Counted from the first letter of the stretch, positions 1 through 6,851 are shown. The stretch is 11,020 nt of DNA from an uncultured Anaerolineaceae bacterium (GCA_937894825.1 CALCQT010000495.1:1-11020), one strand, 5' to 3'. Numbers and translations are program-made. Notes: a model not told the origin generated them from the sequence alone.

Positions 1-687
1 CCGGATGCGTCCAGCAGCAGATCCACCGGAAAGATCTGGCGCACCTGCTATCTGGACGATAGCCGTGTCTTCCTGAAGGAGCAAAAGAACGAAATCGGCA
101 GCCTGAGCGTGGATCTGCTGCTGGACGCATCCGGTTCCCAACAGAACCGGCAGGAAATCATCGCCACGGAAGCTTATATTATCGCCGAGAGCCTGACGCG
201 CTGCCAGATTCCGGTCAGCGTCTATTCTTTCTGCACCCGAAATGTCTATACAGTCATCAATTTGCTGCGCGATTATGACGAAAGCGGGAAGAATGAGCGG
301 ATCTTCAATTATCACGCCTCCGGCTGCAACCGGGACGGGCTGGCAGTCCGCACTGCGATTCACCGCATGAAGAAAACGCCCAGCGAGCACAAACTGCTGA
401 TCATCCTCTCGGACGGCAAACCGCTCGATCCACAGGGCATCGCCGGTAATGGCTATAACCCTGATGAATTCGCTTACGCGGATTCACTCGGTGTCAATGA
501 CGTAGCGGCGGAAGTGAATCAGGGTCGGCAGCAGGGCATCCCGATCATCTGCATTTTCACCGGACTGGATGAGGATCTGCCGGCCGCGAAAAAGATCTAT
601 GGTCACAATCTGGCCCGTATTCATTCACCGGAGAAGTTTGCCGACGTGGTGGGGGTGCTGATCCGAAATATGCTCAACAGTTTGTAA
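1..687 (+). CDS. NorD-like von Willebrand factor A protein, 3' part
   Basis: The frame is open from the first base, so the gene starts before the window; 228 codons are visible, ending at a TAA at 685-687. Just after a KIWRTCYLDD stretch comes a VWA domain. Its metal-ion-dependent adhesion site begins with DASGS (codons from about 123), continues through an NRDG loop, and has LSDGKP as the third metal-binding segment. This pattern, with the CNRDGLAVR stretch, matches the C-terminal half of proteins annotated as nitric oxide reductase activation protein NorD in clostridia. These usually work with a MoxR-type AAA+ ATPase as a chaperone or metal-insertion pair. A CobT-like cobaltochelatase VWA subunit is a weaker alternative: the cbi genes here belong to the anaerobic pathway, which does not use CobNST. 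An internal GTG at 109 could be called as a start but would cut the conserved region. No partner gene is visible. Confidence 0.75.
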   Translation, partial: PDASSSRSTGKIWRTCYLDDSRVFLKEQKNEIGSLSVDLLLDASGSQQNRQEIIATEAYIIAESLTRCQIPVSVYSFCTRNVYTVINLLRDYDESGKNERIFNYHASGCNRDGLAVRTAIHRMKKTPSEHKLLIILSDGKPLDPQGIAGNGYNPDEFAYADSLGVNDVAAEVNQGRQQGIPIICIFTGLDEDLPAAKKIYGHNLARIHSPEKFADVVGVLIRNMLNSL

Positions 688-779
688 AAAAACGGAACTG
701 CTTTTCGCCGCCATTAATAATTTTCATCCGCAGCGCTCCATCAGCCGATCGCCTCGTATAAAAATCGCCGGAACTACGT

Positions 780-806
780 TGCATTCAATTTCGTCTAATG
801 AATGCA
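780..806. repeat. 8-bp inverted repeat before the DUF2690-like gene
   Basis: TGCATTCA at 780-787 is exactly complementary to TGAATGCA at 799-806, with an 11-base spacer. It lies 23 bases before the start codon at 830 and just ahead of the Shine-Dalgarno sequence. It could be an operator or a 5'-leader hairpin. No T-run follows it on the plus strand, so it is not a standard terminator. A possible -10 element, TATAAA at 757-762, lies upstream but has no convincing -35. Confidence 0.4.
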
Positions 807-829
807 GATGAAAGTTCAGGAGGTTTGCC

Positions 830-1537
830 ATGAAAAATAAAATTCCCCTGTTTTTGTGTCTGAAGATTTTCTGTCTAAGCGCTGCCTTTATCCCGGTCGC
901 CCAAACAGGCGCGGGGACCGAGCCCTCTTCCCGTTCGCAGGGGGTTGTCACGATTACGGAAATCCCACTGGAGGGTTCGCTTTCCATTATCTCGGAATCG
1001 GCCCCTTATCCGGAAGGGTCCGTGACATTCAGCGAAAGCCAACCGGAGAATCCGCCGGTGCTCATCAATGAATCCGCCACCTATCCGGATCAACGGATCG
1101 AGGACGGCACCCTGGCGCTCAGCCAGCGCGCAGGCTGCCACAGGACATCCTGCTATGGACTGTATCCGAACTATATGGGGTGTGCCGCATACACGCCAAA
1201 TAATGCATATCTGCTTTATCCCGGAAGACCGGGCTTCCTGCAAGCTTATATTGAACTGAGGGCTTCATACAGTTATAGCTGCGATGCCAAGTGGGGACGC
1301 GTCAAAAATGACTCCGGACAAAACGCCAAGGTCGTTGGAACCACCTATTCCAGCAGCGGGTCCCAGTCGGTCATGAACGATACTTCCAACGGGCCAATCG
1401 CAAACGGAGAACAAATTCTCACGCGTATGCTTTACGGAGAAGAAATTCCGGCCAGCGCCTGCGGTGTATCGACGCTGGACCTCAGTTATAACGGTCCTCT
1501 CGGCGGTCAGTATGGAGAATGCACCGGGTACTATTAG
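830..1537 (+). CDS. Putative exported DUF2690-like protein
   Basis: The product has 235 residues. The ATG is preceded by a strong AGGAGG (818-823) at good spacing. Residues 1-28 look like a Sec signal peptide: a Lys-containing start, a hydrophobic core (PLFLCLKIFCLSAAFIPVA), then small residues, so the mature protein probably starts near residue 25-30. Residues 40-90 are low-complexity and Ser/Glu/Pro-rich, with loosely repeated ISESAPYPEGS / INESATYPDQR segments, probably a flexible linker. From about residue 103, spaced cysteines (103, 108, 118, 151), the IELRASYSYSC run and the CDAKWGRV motif resemble DUF2690, a family of small secreted proteins of unknown function best known from Actinobacteria. 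Further cysteines near the C-terminus (about 211 and 231) could form disulfides. A second exported-type ORF starts 25 bases downstream, so the two are probably cotranscribed. The family call rests on pattern recognition only. Confidence 0.7.
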   Translation: MKNKIPLFLCLKIFCLSAAFIPVAQTGAGTEPSSRSQGVVTITEIPLEGSLSIISESAPYPEGSVTFSESQPENPPVLINESATYPDQRIEDGTLALSQRAGCHRTSCYGLYPNYMGCAAYTPNNAYLLYPGRPGFLQAYIELRASYSYSCDAKWGRVKNDSGQNAKVVGTTYSSSGSQSVMNDTSNGPIANGEQILTRMLYGEEIPASACGVSTLDLSYNGPLGGQYGECTGYY

Positions 1538-1562
1538 AAAAAAATGAAAGAAAAGAGGAAAA

Positions 1563-1706
1563 ATGAAAAGAACTTTGATCGTCGTATTTACGGCGCTGCA
1601 GGTTATTCTGCTGGTGGGCTTTCAAACACCGGAATATCAGCCGCCGGAAGTCTATCAGGTAGACGTCAGCCCCTACTGTAATTTGATTGATATCGTCTCT
1701 GGGTGA
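1563..1706 (+). CDS. Small ORF with signal peptide; probably the 5' part of a split gene
   Basis: ATG at 1563 follows a purine-rich site (AAGAGG, 4-base spacing) and opens a 47-codon frame. Its first 20 residues form a classic signal peptide or membrane segment (MKRTLIVVFTALQVILLVGF), followed by a Pro/Tyr/Glu-rich stretch, and the frame stops at TGA 1704-1706. The next frame begins at an overlapping GTG (1703-1705) and has no signal peptide and no ribosome-binding site of its own. The simplest reading is that the two were one exported protein of about 237 residues, now out of frame somewhere between 1691 and 1703. A true 47-residue peptide translationally coupled to the next ORF through the GTGA overlap is the alternative. 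Confidence 0.5.
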   Translation: MKRTLIVVFTALQVILLVGFQTPEYQPPEVYQVDVSPYCNLIDIVSG

Positions 1707-2275
1707 AATCCACAGAGCATTCTTACGAATATCTCGAAGATATTGAGGATAAAAACTCCTGGGTAGAAGTTTTTTATCCGGCAGTTGAGGTGGCGGTCTG
1801 TTTTATCGTGCCGGACGCGGGCGACTGGCAGGCCCGGTCAAGATCCATCCGGATTGGCGGCAAGGAATACCCGGCAGGAGGTCCGGTGAAGCTTGGCGAG
1901 TTTGATTATCCGGACGGCACCAGAACCGGTAAGCGCTGTATGGCTATCTCGTTCTCGAATATGGTTGATAAGGAAATGAACCAGACCCCGCCGATTTTGA
2001 TTTCGATCGACGCTATTTCGCCCATTCGGAGAGAAATGCCGGCCTGCGAGGAGTTATTGTGCAGGATGGACACCAATCCTATGATTAAAGAAAATGAAAT
2101 CACAGCCAATTGTTCCGCGACAAGCATTCAGAACCTTATGGAAAACTCGGTATTAGCCCTGACGGGGTATAACGCCGAAAAAATAACCGCCGAGGAGGCT
2201 CAAAAAGAACTCAACCGGATCGCGGAAGGAGAGATCATCGGCCCCTGGCAGTTTGAGGTGGACAGTTTTGATTAA
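1703..2275 (+). CDS. Unrecognised protein, probably the main body of a split exported protein
   Basis: The frame has 190 codons; the earliest possible start is GTG at 1703, and an in-frame stop lies at 1688-1690. No Shine-Dalgarno precedes it. The protein has many beta-prone stretches (VEVFYPAVEVAVCFIVP, PPILISIDAISPI), four cysteines (two in PACEELLC), a helical, Glu/Lys-rich part near residues 140-175, and a GPWQFEV ending. This GxW-type ending is reminiscent of extracytoplasmic beta-sandwich domains in Bacillota membrane proteins, which fits export, but I do not recognise a family. The missing signal peptide sits just upstream in another frame (from 1563). Whether the junction is a real mutation, a read error, recoding or translational coupling cannot be told from one sequence. 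Confidence 0.55.
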   Translation: MKSTEHSYEYLEDIEDKNSWVEVFYPAVEVAVCFIVPDAGDWQARSRSIRIGGKEYPAGGPVKLGEFDYPDGTRTGKRCMAISFSNMVDKEMNQTPPILISIDAISPIRREMPACEELLCRMDTNPMIKENEITANCSATSIQNLMENSVLALTGYNAEKITAEEAQKELNRIAEGEIIGPWQFEVDSFD

Positions 2276-2323
2276 CCCGAATTGAGCCCGTTTTCACCTG
2301 CCGGACTCAAAAGGTACTGATAC

Positions 2324-2376
2324 AAAAAAGGAGCTGCAGCTGACCGGGGATCGTTCACAGCTCCTTTTCATTTTTT
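2324..2376. terminator. Bidirectional intrinsic terminator between convergent genes
   Basis: AAAAGGAGCTG at 2326-2336 pairs perfectly with CAGCTCCTTTT at 2358-2368 (11 bp, 21-base loop). On the plus strand it is followed by T-rich sequence to 2376; on the minus strand the six A's at 2324-2329 become a U-run. It lies between the plus-strand exported-protein gene and the end of the minus-strand cobalamin operon. The right arm overlaps the last codons of the kinase gene, whose stop codon is at 2355-2357. Confidence 0.8.
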
Positions 2377-3269
2377 ATCGCCAGCGGCAGCATCTCCGCA
2401 CAATAAGCCAGCGAACGGTCGGCAAACGCCTGATAGATCCGTCGGTCTCCGCCGGTCGCCAGTTTATACATTGCCCAGCCGTACCACATCAGCCCGGCGG
2501 TGGCGCAGAAAACGAACGTCTTAAACCGCTCAGCGGCATCCGGCTCCCGCAACAGATACAACCTGAGCAGCCGCGCCACCGCCTCCGGGCGCAAATCACC
2601 ATGATGACAGAATGTCCCAAGATCCTCGAATCGGTCACCCATCGCCGCGAACTCCAGATCCAGCAGGATCGGCTCCGCCTGCGGCCGGATCAGCACGTTA
2701 TCCGGCAGAAAATCGCCATGCACCGGGCAGAAATCGAGCGGGATGGCTTCAATCGGTTCCCGCAGCATCAGCACTTCTTTTTTCAGCGCGTAGAAATCCG
2801 CGTCGAACCGCGCACCCGCGCCCAGCGCAAACTGTTCATAACGAAGCAGGCGATCAAAATGATTGTCCCGCGTGCCAAAATCCAGCGGCAGCGCATGAAA
2901 GCGCCGCAGCAAATCCATGGCGGCCTGCAATTCCGTCAAGTTCTCCGTTCGCACCGTGTGACTGCCCGAATAATAAAGCGACAGCTTACGGCCTGACGTC
3001 ACGTCAAAGACCGCCACTTCATCCGTCATCCGGAACGGCTCGCACAAGCGGTACGCCAGGCATTCCCGCTGGCGGTCACAAAACAGTTCGGTGCCAAAAC
3101 CGGGAACGCGATAAAAATACCGCCTCCCATCGACATTCAGAATATAGGTGTCGTTATTCAGCCCGGAATCATTTTTCTCAGTTCGGGTGACCTGCTCTGG
3201 TCTGACACGCAATGCCGAACAAACCCAGGCAATATCCTGTTGCGTTAAAAGGTTATCTTCGGAAACCAT
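2355..3269 (-). CDS. LicA-type choline/ethanolamine-kinase-family phosphotransferase
   Basis: The 304-residue product has the protein-kinase-like (APH/choline kinase) fold. SGLNNDTYIL (35-44) fits the nucleotide-loop motif usually seen as GGxTNxxY, and YRVPGFGTELFCDRQRE (53-69) closely follows the RxPGxGTexxxxRxxE pattern of LicA choline kinases. VHGDFLPDNVL (183-193) holds the catalytic HxDxxxxN (H184, D186, N191), and LLDLEFAAMGDRFEDLGTF (202-220) gives the metal-binding Asp204 and the typical DxE...D pattern. All key residues look intact, so it should be an active cytoplasmic kinase of a small alcohol such as choline, ethanolamine or an analogue. It is the last gene of the cobalamin operon, 6 bases after the cbiC stop. 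No clear Shine-Dalgarno is visible, so translation may depend on reinitiation. No licB, licC or licD lies beside it, so phosphocholine decoration is not supported by context. A role in B12 linker synthesis is inference. Confidence 0.8.
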   Translation of the reverse strand: MVSEDNLLTQQDIAWVCSALRVRPEQVTRTEKNDSGLNNDTYILNVDGRRYFYRVPGFGTELFCDRQRECLAYRLCEPFRMTDEVAVFDVTSGRKLSLYYSGSHTVRTENLTELQAAMDLLRRFHALPLDFGTRDNHFDRLLRYEQFALGAGARFDADFYALKKEVLMLREPIEAIPLDFCPVHGDFLPDNVLIRPQAEPILLDLEFAAMGDRFEDLGTFCHHGDLRPEAVARLLRLYLLREPDAAERFKTFVFCATAGLMWYGWAMYKLATGGDRRIYQAFADRSLAYCAEMLPLAIKNEKEL

Positions 3270-3275
3270 ACATTA

Positions 3276-3878
3276 TTAGCGCAGCGTCATCAGCGCGTTC
3301 AGGATGGCCGCCGCCACCGGCGAACCGCCCTTTCGTCCCAACGCCGTGATAAAGGGCAGATCGCTTTGATACAGCAGATCCTTGGATTCAACGGCGCTGA
3401 CAAAACCGACCGGCACTCCGACCACCAGCGCCGGACGAACCGCTTCTTCAACAGCCAGCCGCAGAAGCTCCAGCAAGGCAGTCGGCGCGTTCCCAACCGC
3501 GATAATTGCCCCCGCAAGCTGCGCCTGATGAAGCCGGAAAGCCGCCGTAGCGCGTGTCAGCCCACGTTCCGCTGCAAAATCCACCGTTTCCGCGTCATGC
3601 ATCCAACATAGCGCCCCGCCAGAATAAGCCCGATTAACGCCGGCTTTGACCATCTCCACATCCGTGATGATCGGACGGCCCTCCCGCAGCGCGCGCAGCC
3701 CTGACGGTATCGCCTCCACCGCAAATCGAATGTTATCGGCATATTCAAAGTCGCCGGTGGCGTGGATGACGCGCGTGACGACCGCCAGTTCTTCTTCACT
3801 GAAATGGTTCGGCTTCAGCTCCGAACGAATAATGCGAAAACTTTCATGCTCAATTTTTTTCCCGACGGATACGTCCAT
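3276..3878 (-). CDS. cbiC: Cobalt-precorrin-8 methylmutase (precorrin-8X methylmutase)
   Basis: This enzyme moves the methyl group from C11 to C12 of the corrin ring to give cobyrinate, late in ring synthesis and in the cytoplasm. The family signature is clear: IExxSFxII near the start, VTRVIHATGDFEYA with the proposed catalytic His (residue 39 from the chosen start), and the C-terminal VVGVPVGFVSAVESKDLL and GRKGGSPVAAAILNAL segments. The frame extends upstream to a GTG at 3918-3920, inside the end of cbiH, but I chose the ATG at 3876-3878. It is preceded by AGGAG (3883-3887) at 4-base spacing, lies 19 bases after the cbiH stop, and gives a usual 200-residue protein. The order cbiFG, cbiH, cbiC, with tight spacing, marks one operon. 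Confidence 0.92.
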   Translation of the reverse strand: MDVSVGKKIEHESFRIIRSELKPNHFSEEELAVVTRVIHATGDFEYADNIRFAVEAIPSGLRALREGRPIITDVEMVKAGVNRAYSGGALCWMHDAETVDFAAERGLTRATAAFRLHQAQLAGAIIAVGNAPTALLELLRLAVEEAVRPALVVGVPVGFVSAVESKDLLYQSDLPFITALGRKGGSPVAAAILNALMTLR

Positions 3879-3897
3879 CGCGCTCCTGATCTCTGAT

Positions 3898-4644
3898 TTA
3901 TTCCTTCGCCCCATATCCACGCGGGGTTACCATCTTTCCATGCAGCATCCGGGTCGTCTCGTTACCGACGATCAGAATGCAATTCATACGGACCTCCTGC
4001 ATGGGCAGCTCGGCCAGCGGCACACAGCTTACAGCCTGATCCGGGCGAAAGGCATCTTTCACGATGCCGACCGGCGTCTCCGGCGGCAGCGCCCGATTCA
4101 AAATTTCCAGCGTCCGATCATAAGGGGTCGTGCGCACATGGGAACGCGGGTTATACAGGCACAACACAAAGCCCGCCTGTACCGCTGCCGTAAGCCGAGA
4201 CAGAATCGTATCCAGCGGCGTCAGATAATCCGACAGACTGATGACCGCAAAGTCGTTCATCAGCGGCGCCCCCAGCAAGGCGGCCGCGGCATTCAACGCG
4301 GAAATCCCCGGCAGAATATTCACCGCGATCTCAGAATCGCATCCCAACTGCGTGACTTTTTCAATCACCAGCCCCGCCATGCCGTAAATTCCGGCGTCGC
4401 CGCCGGAAATGACTGCCACATGCTTGCCAGAACGTGCCAAGGCGATGGCCCGTTCCACCCGTTCCGTTTCCTGCCGCATACCGCTGTATTCGCGCGGTAC
4501 CTCCGGACGAAAATCACGGATCAGATCCAGATAAGTCTTATACCCGACCATCACATCGGCTTGTTCCAGTGTGCGCAGAACGGCTGGCGGGATCCAATCG
4601 TTGTCCCCCGGACCAATACTGATCACAGAAATCGTCCCAATCAC
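3898..4644 (-). CDS. cbiH: Cobalt-precorrin-3 C17-methyltransferase
   Basis: This SAM-dependent enzyme of the anaerobic pathway methylates C17 and drives ring contraction of cobalt-precorrin-3. The 248 residues fit the tetrapyrrole methylase fold: IGPGDNDWI (10-18) at the N-terminus, a GGDAGIYGMAG loop near residue 81, ILPGISALNAAAALLGAPL, the LYNPRSHVR segment typical of CbiH/CobJ, and the C-terminal TPRGY. The start is GTG at 4642-4644, which overlaps the TGA of the preceding cbiF-cbiG gene as GTGA, a classical coupling arrangement. A weak AGGA lies about 10 bases upstream. It is the second gene of the riboswitch-controlled operon. Confidence 0.92.
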   Translation of the reverse strand: MIGTISVISIGPGDNDWIPPAVLRTLEQADVMVGYKTYLDLIRDFRPEVPREYSGMRQETERVERAIALARSGKHVAVISGGDAGIYGMAGLVIEKVTQLGCDSEIAVNILPGISALNAAAALLGAPLMNDFAVISLSDYLTPLDTILSRLTAAVQAGFVLCLYNPRSHVRTTPYDRTLEILNRALPPETPVGIVKDAFRPDQAVSCVPLAELPMQEVRMNCILIVGNETTRMLHGKMVTPRGYGAKE

Positions 4645-6479
4645 AGCGTCATTTCCTTTCTTGCCACAGCCACCGTCACATTCGTATATTTCACCTTGGG
4701 AACCAGCAATGCTTTCCGTCCGGAGGCGACCAGTGCGCAGGGTTCCGCCACCCCGGCAATTCCGAACAGTTCCTGTGTATAAACGGACGGCGTGGGCACA
4801 TTCTCGATCCGCCGGATCTCGTCATGCGAAACAACCTGGCTCCGCAGCTTCCAGCGGGAAACGAAAGCCTGAAAGCCGTCTTCTTCCGCCTTTTCCGGAA
4901 TGGTGGCAACACAGTCCAGCGCTTCGAACAGCAGCCCATTGTTCAGCAAGGTCTGCCGGCAGCCGGCTTCGATCTCTTCCGCGGAAGTGCCGCGGTTGAA
5001 ACCGACCCCAACGGTCAGACTGCGCGGGCAAAGGATCAGCGGTGCATATTTATCCTTGATGTCATCCGGAACAATGCGATCCGTAATCACGACCAGATTC
5101 GGGCAAGGCTGCGGCGGATTTTCCCTGCCGGAAAGGATCTGCCAGGGCAGCCGTCTCAAATCCGAATCCTCCTCCAGCGGGAAATCCGTCAGGCAAACGA
5201 CCGGTTCACGATTGACCAATGCGCCCAGCATCCCGGTCATACGCCCCGGCGTCAGGACACGCCAGTTTTGTTCAGCGGCCAGCACATCCAGCGGATAGAT
5301 CGCCTGGGTATCGCTGGCCGTTGTGATGATGGCGCTGCCGCCCGTAATAGCCGCCACTTTCTCCGCCAGCCGGTTGGCGCCGCCCAGATGACCGCTGAGC
5401 AGACTCACCACAGATTCCCCGTTGTTATCCAGCACCAATACCGCCGGATCGCTATGTTTATTTTTCAGCACCGGCGCCAGCTCGCGAATCACGATGCCGG
5501 AGGCCATGATACATATCAGCGAATCAAAACGCCGGAAGGCTTCCTGCAGCATGTTGCGGATCCCATCGCCGAAAAAATTGGCTTTTCCAACCGGGAGGTC
5601 AGTTCGATCCGCGAATTTTTCCGGCACAAACAGCGTGCTCTCCGGCAATGCGGCCGCGATTTTCGCGCCCAGCGCGACCGCATCCAGGCTGAGCGTGACC
5701 ACCGCAATCCCTTCACGGGATGCCGCCGGTTGCTGATACGTCCCGTATAAATGCGAGTCCGTGCCTGCTGTCCCCGCCAGCGCCGGGCTGACGACGATCA
5801 GTGCCTGATGGGTGATTTCCGCTTCCGCAAGCTGGGCTTCGATCGTCCGCAGCGTGCCGCGGATCACCCACTCGTCCGGCCAACTGGCCCGATAGATCAC
5901 GGCGATTTCCGTATCGGCCGTATAACCGGCCGTGGTCAATTCCTCAACCACGCGCCCGATCATGGCCGTGCTCAGAAACAGGCACAGGCTGCAGCGGTGT
6001 TTCGCGAAAGAACGCAGTGATTCGCTTTCCGGCATGGGGGTTTTGCCGGAAAGACGCGTCAATACCAGTGATTGACAGCTTTCCGGCAGCGTATATTCAA
6101 TGCCTAAAGCCGCCGCGGCCGCATTAACGGCGCTTACACCCGGGATGATTTTCCAGCGGATCCCGCGCGCATCCAGTTCACGGATCTGCTCGCTGATCGA
6201 ACCATAAATCGAAGGATCGCCGGTGTGCAGTCGGGCGATGATCTGATCCGCTTCCACAGCCCGCTCCATCTGCAGGATTTGCGAAGGGAGGTCCATACGG
6301 GCTGTACTGAGCAGGATCGCCCCCGGCCGGGCATGGGTCAGAATCTCCGGGTTCACCAGCGAACCGGCATACAGGATGACATCCGCCGATTCAATCAGCC
6401 GCAAAACTTTGACCGTAATCAACTCAGGATCGCCCGGACCGGCGCCGGCAAAATAAACCACCCGTTTTTCAAATTCCAT
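4641..6479 (-). CDS. Fused CbiF-CbiG: cobalt-precorrin-4 methyltransferase / cobalt-precorrin-5A hydrolase
   Basis: One frame encodes two consecutive enzymes. Residues 1 to about 250 are CbiF (CobM type), the SAM-dependent C11-methyltransferase: GAGPGDPELIT at 12-22, LHTGDPSIYGS near 85, IIPGVSAVNAAAAALG near 112. From about residue 256 (GIAVVTLS) it is CbiG, which opens the lactone ring and releases acetaldehyde: ASGIVIRELAP, the GHLGGANRLAEKVA signature, TTASD, and a C-terminal LTVGVGFNRGTSAEEI domain. Fusion would pass the unstable intermediate directly between steps. The frame reaches up to a TTG at 6513-6515, but the ATG at 6477-6479 is preferred: GGAG lies 4 bases upstream and the protein then begins just before the conserved VVYFAGAGPGD. 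It is the first gene behind the cobalamin riboswitch, 612 residues long, and overlaps cbiH by 4 bases. Confidence 0.93.
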   Translation of the reverse strand: MEFEKRVVYFAGAGPGDPELITVKVLRLIESADVILYAGSLVNPEILTHARPGAILLSTARMDLPSQILQMERAVEADQIIARLHTGDPSIYGSISEQIRELDARGIRWKIIPGVSAVNAAAAALGIEYTLPESCQSLVLTRLSGKTPMPESESLRSFAKHRCSLCLFLSTAMIGRVVEELTTAGYTADTEIAVIYRASWPDEWVIRGTLRTIEAQLAEAEITHQALIVVSPALAGTAGTDSHLYGTYQQPAASREGIAVVTLSLDAVALGAKIAAALPESTLFVPEKFADRTDLPVGKANFFGDGIRNMLQEAFRRFDSLICIMASGIVIRELAPVLKNKHSDPAVLVLDNNGESVVSLLSGHLGGANRLAEKVAAITGGSAIITTASDTQAIYPLDVLAAEQNWRVLTPGRMTGMLGALVNREPVVCLTDFPLEEDSDLRRLPWQILSGRENPPQPCPNLVVITDRIVPDDIKDKYAPLILCPRSLTVGVGFNRGTSAEEIEAGCRQTLLNNGLLFEALDCVATIPEKAEEDGFQAFVSRWKLRSQVVSHDEIRRIENVPTPSVYTQELFGIAGVAEPCALVASGRKALLVPKVKYTNVTVAVARKEMTL

Positions 6480-6539
6480 AACGCTCCAATCCACAGGAAT
6501 GCTCCTGGCAAGCAAAATCCAATCATTTTTTTATGAGAG

Positions 6540-6618
6540 GGAACCGTTCTTCCTGATCAAATCGGTTGAACATTCACCAACCGCAAAGGGCTGCGGTCAG
6601 CACAAATGAAAAGGTTCC
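6540..6618 (-). other. Foldable leader segment between the riboswitch terminator and cbiF-cbiG
   Basis: After the terminator the leader can fold again. GGAACC at 6540-6545 is complementary to GGTTCC at 6613-6618 and would close an approximately 80-base domain. Inside, ACCGCA 6580-6585 pairs with TGCGGT 6592-6597, and CGGTTG 6563-6568 pairs with CAACCG 6578-6583. The two inner hairpins share bases 6580-6583, so they exclude each other. No known RNA family was recognised. Confidence 0.3.
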
Positions 6619-6633
6619 GACTGAAGGCATCAG

Positions 6634-6670
6634 AAAAACAAAAACTGCTCAACTCAAATAAGCGAGCAGT
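6634..6670 (-). terminator. Riboswitch-controlled intrinsic terminator
   Basis: Read on the minus strand, ACTGCTC (6670-6664) and GAGCAGT (6650-6644) form a 7-bp stem with a 13-base loop, followed by five U, one G and five U (6644-6634). It lies between the cobalamin aptamer and the cbiF-cbiG start, the position expected of an expression platform. CGAGCAG just after the aptamer (6706-6700) is exactly complementary to CTGCTCG (6669-6663), which contains most of the terminator's first arm, giving a mutually exclusive antiterminator. Confidence 0.8.
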
Positions 6671-6717
6671 CAATCTTATTCCACGAAAAACCGTCCTCCC
6701 TGCTCGAGAAGGCGTTC

Positions 6718-6838
6718 ATTTTGCGGCGGAATCCTGACTTCCCCGGTCGACCCAGGGTCACAGTTGCGGCACAGCGCTGGACTTGAACCAGCTTCTCCCT
6801 TATTGTCACAGACATCCGGGTCCGTGACAACCGCAAAG
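6718..6838 (-). promoter_or_regulatory. Cobalamin riboswitch aptamer
   Basis: On the minus strand the conserved core of the cobalamin riboswitch is readable: AAGGGAGAAGCTGG, then TTCAAGTCCAGCGCTG, GCCGCAACTGTGA, and the B12-box-like AAGTCAGGATTCCGCC. Closing stem P1 is seen as TTTGCGG (6837-6831) with CCGCAAA (6726-6720). Within it, TTGTCAC and GTGACAA (6829-6802 region) form a P2-like hairpin. B12 binding would normally reduce expression of the cbi operon behind it, here most likely through the terminator at 6634-6670. The match is to remembered consensus; I could not run a covariance model. Confidence 0.9.
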
Positions 6839-6851
6839 AGACTTGCTATGA

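Noticed and set aside
2612..3190. 192-codon plus-strand ORF opposite the LicA-like kinase
   Set aside because: Pro/Arg/Ala-rich shadow of a gene with intact kinase motifs.
3879..3920. Longer cbiC start at GTG 3918-3920
   Set aside because: It would overlap cbiH, lacks a Shine-Dalgarno and adds 14 residues before the conserved start; ATG 3876-3878 has AGGAG at the right spacing.
3646..4782. 378-codon plus-strand ORF opposite cbiC and cbiH
   Set aside because: It is antisense to two well-recognised enzymes and rich in Arg, His and Gln, as expected of a shadow frame in GC-balanced coding sequence.
4824..5750. 308-codon plus-strand ORF opposite cbiF-cbiG
   Set aside because: Antisense to a clear cobalamin enzyme, with shadow-like composition and no start signal.
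6761..6800. tRNA-like TTCAAGTCC stretch on the minus strand
   Set aside because: It resembles a T-arm, but the surrounding sequence fits the cobalamin riboswitch core and no cloverleaf can be drawn.
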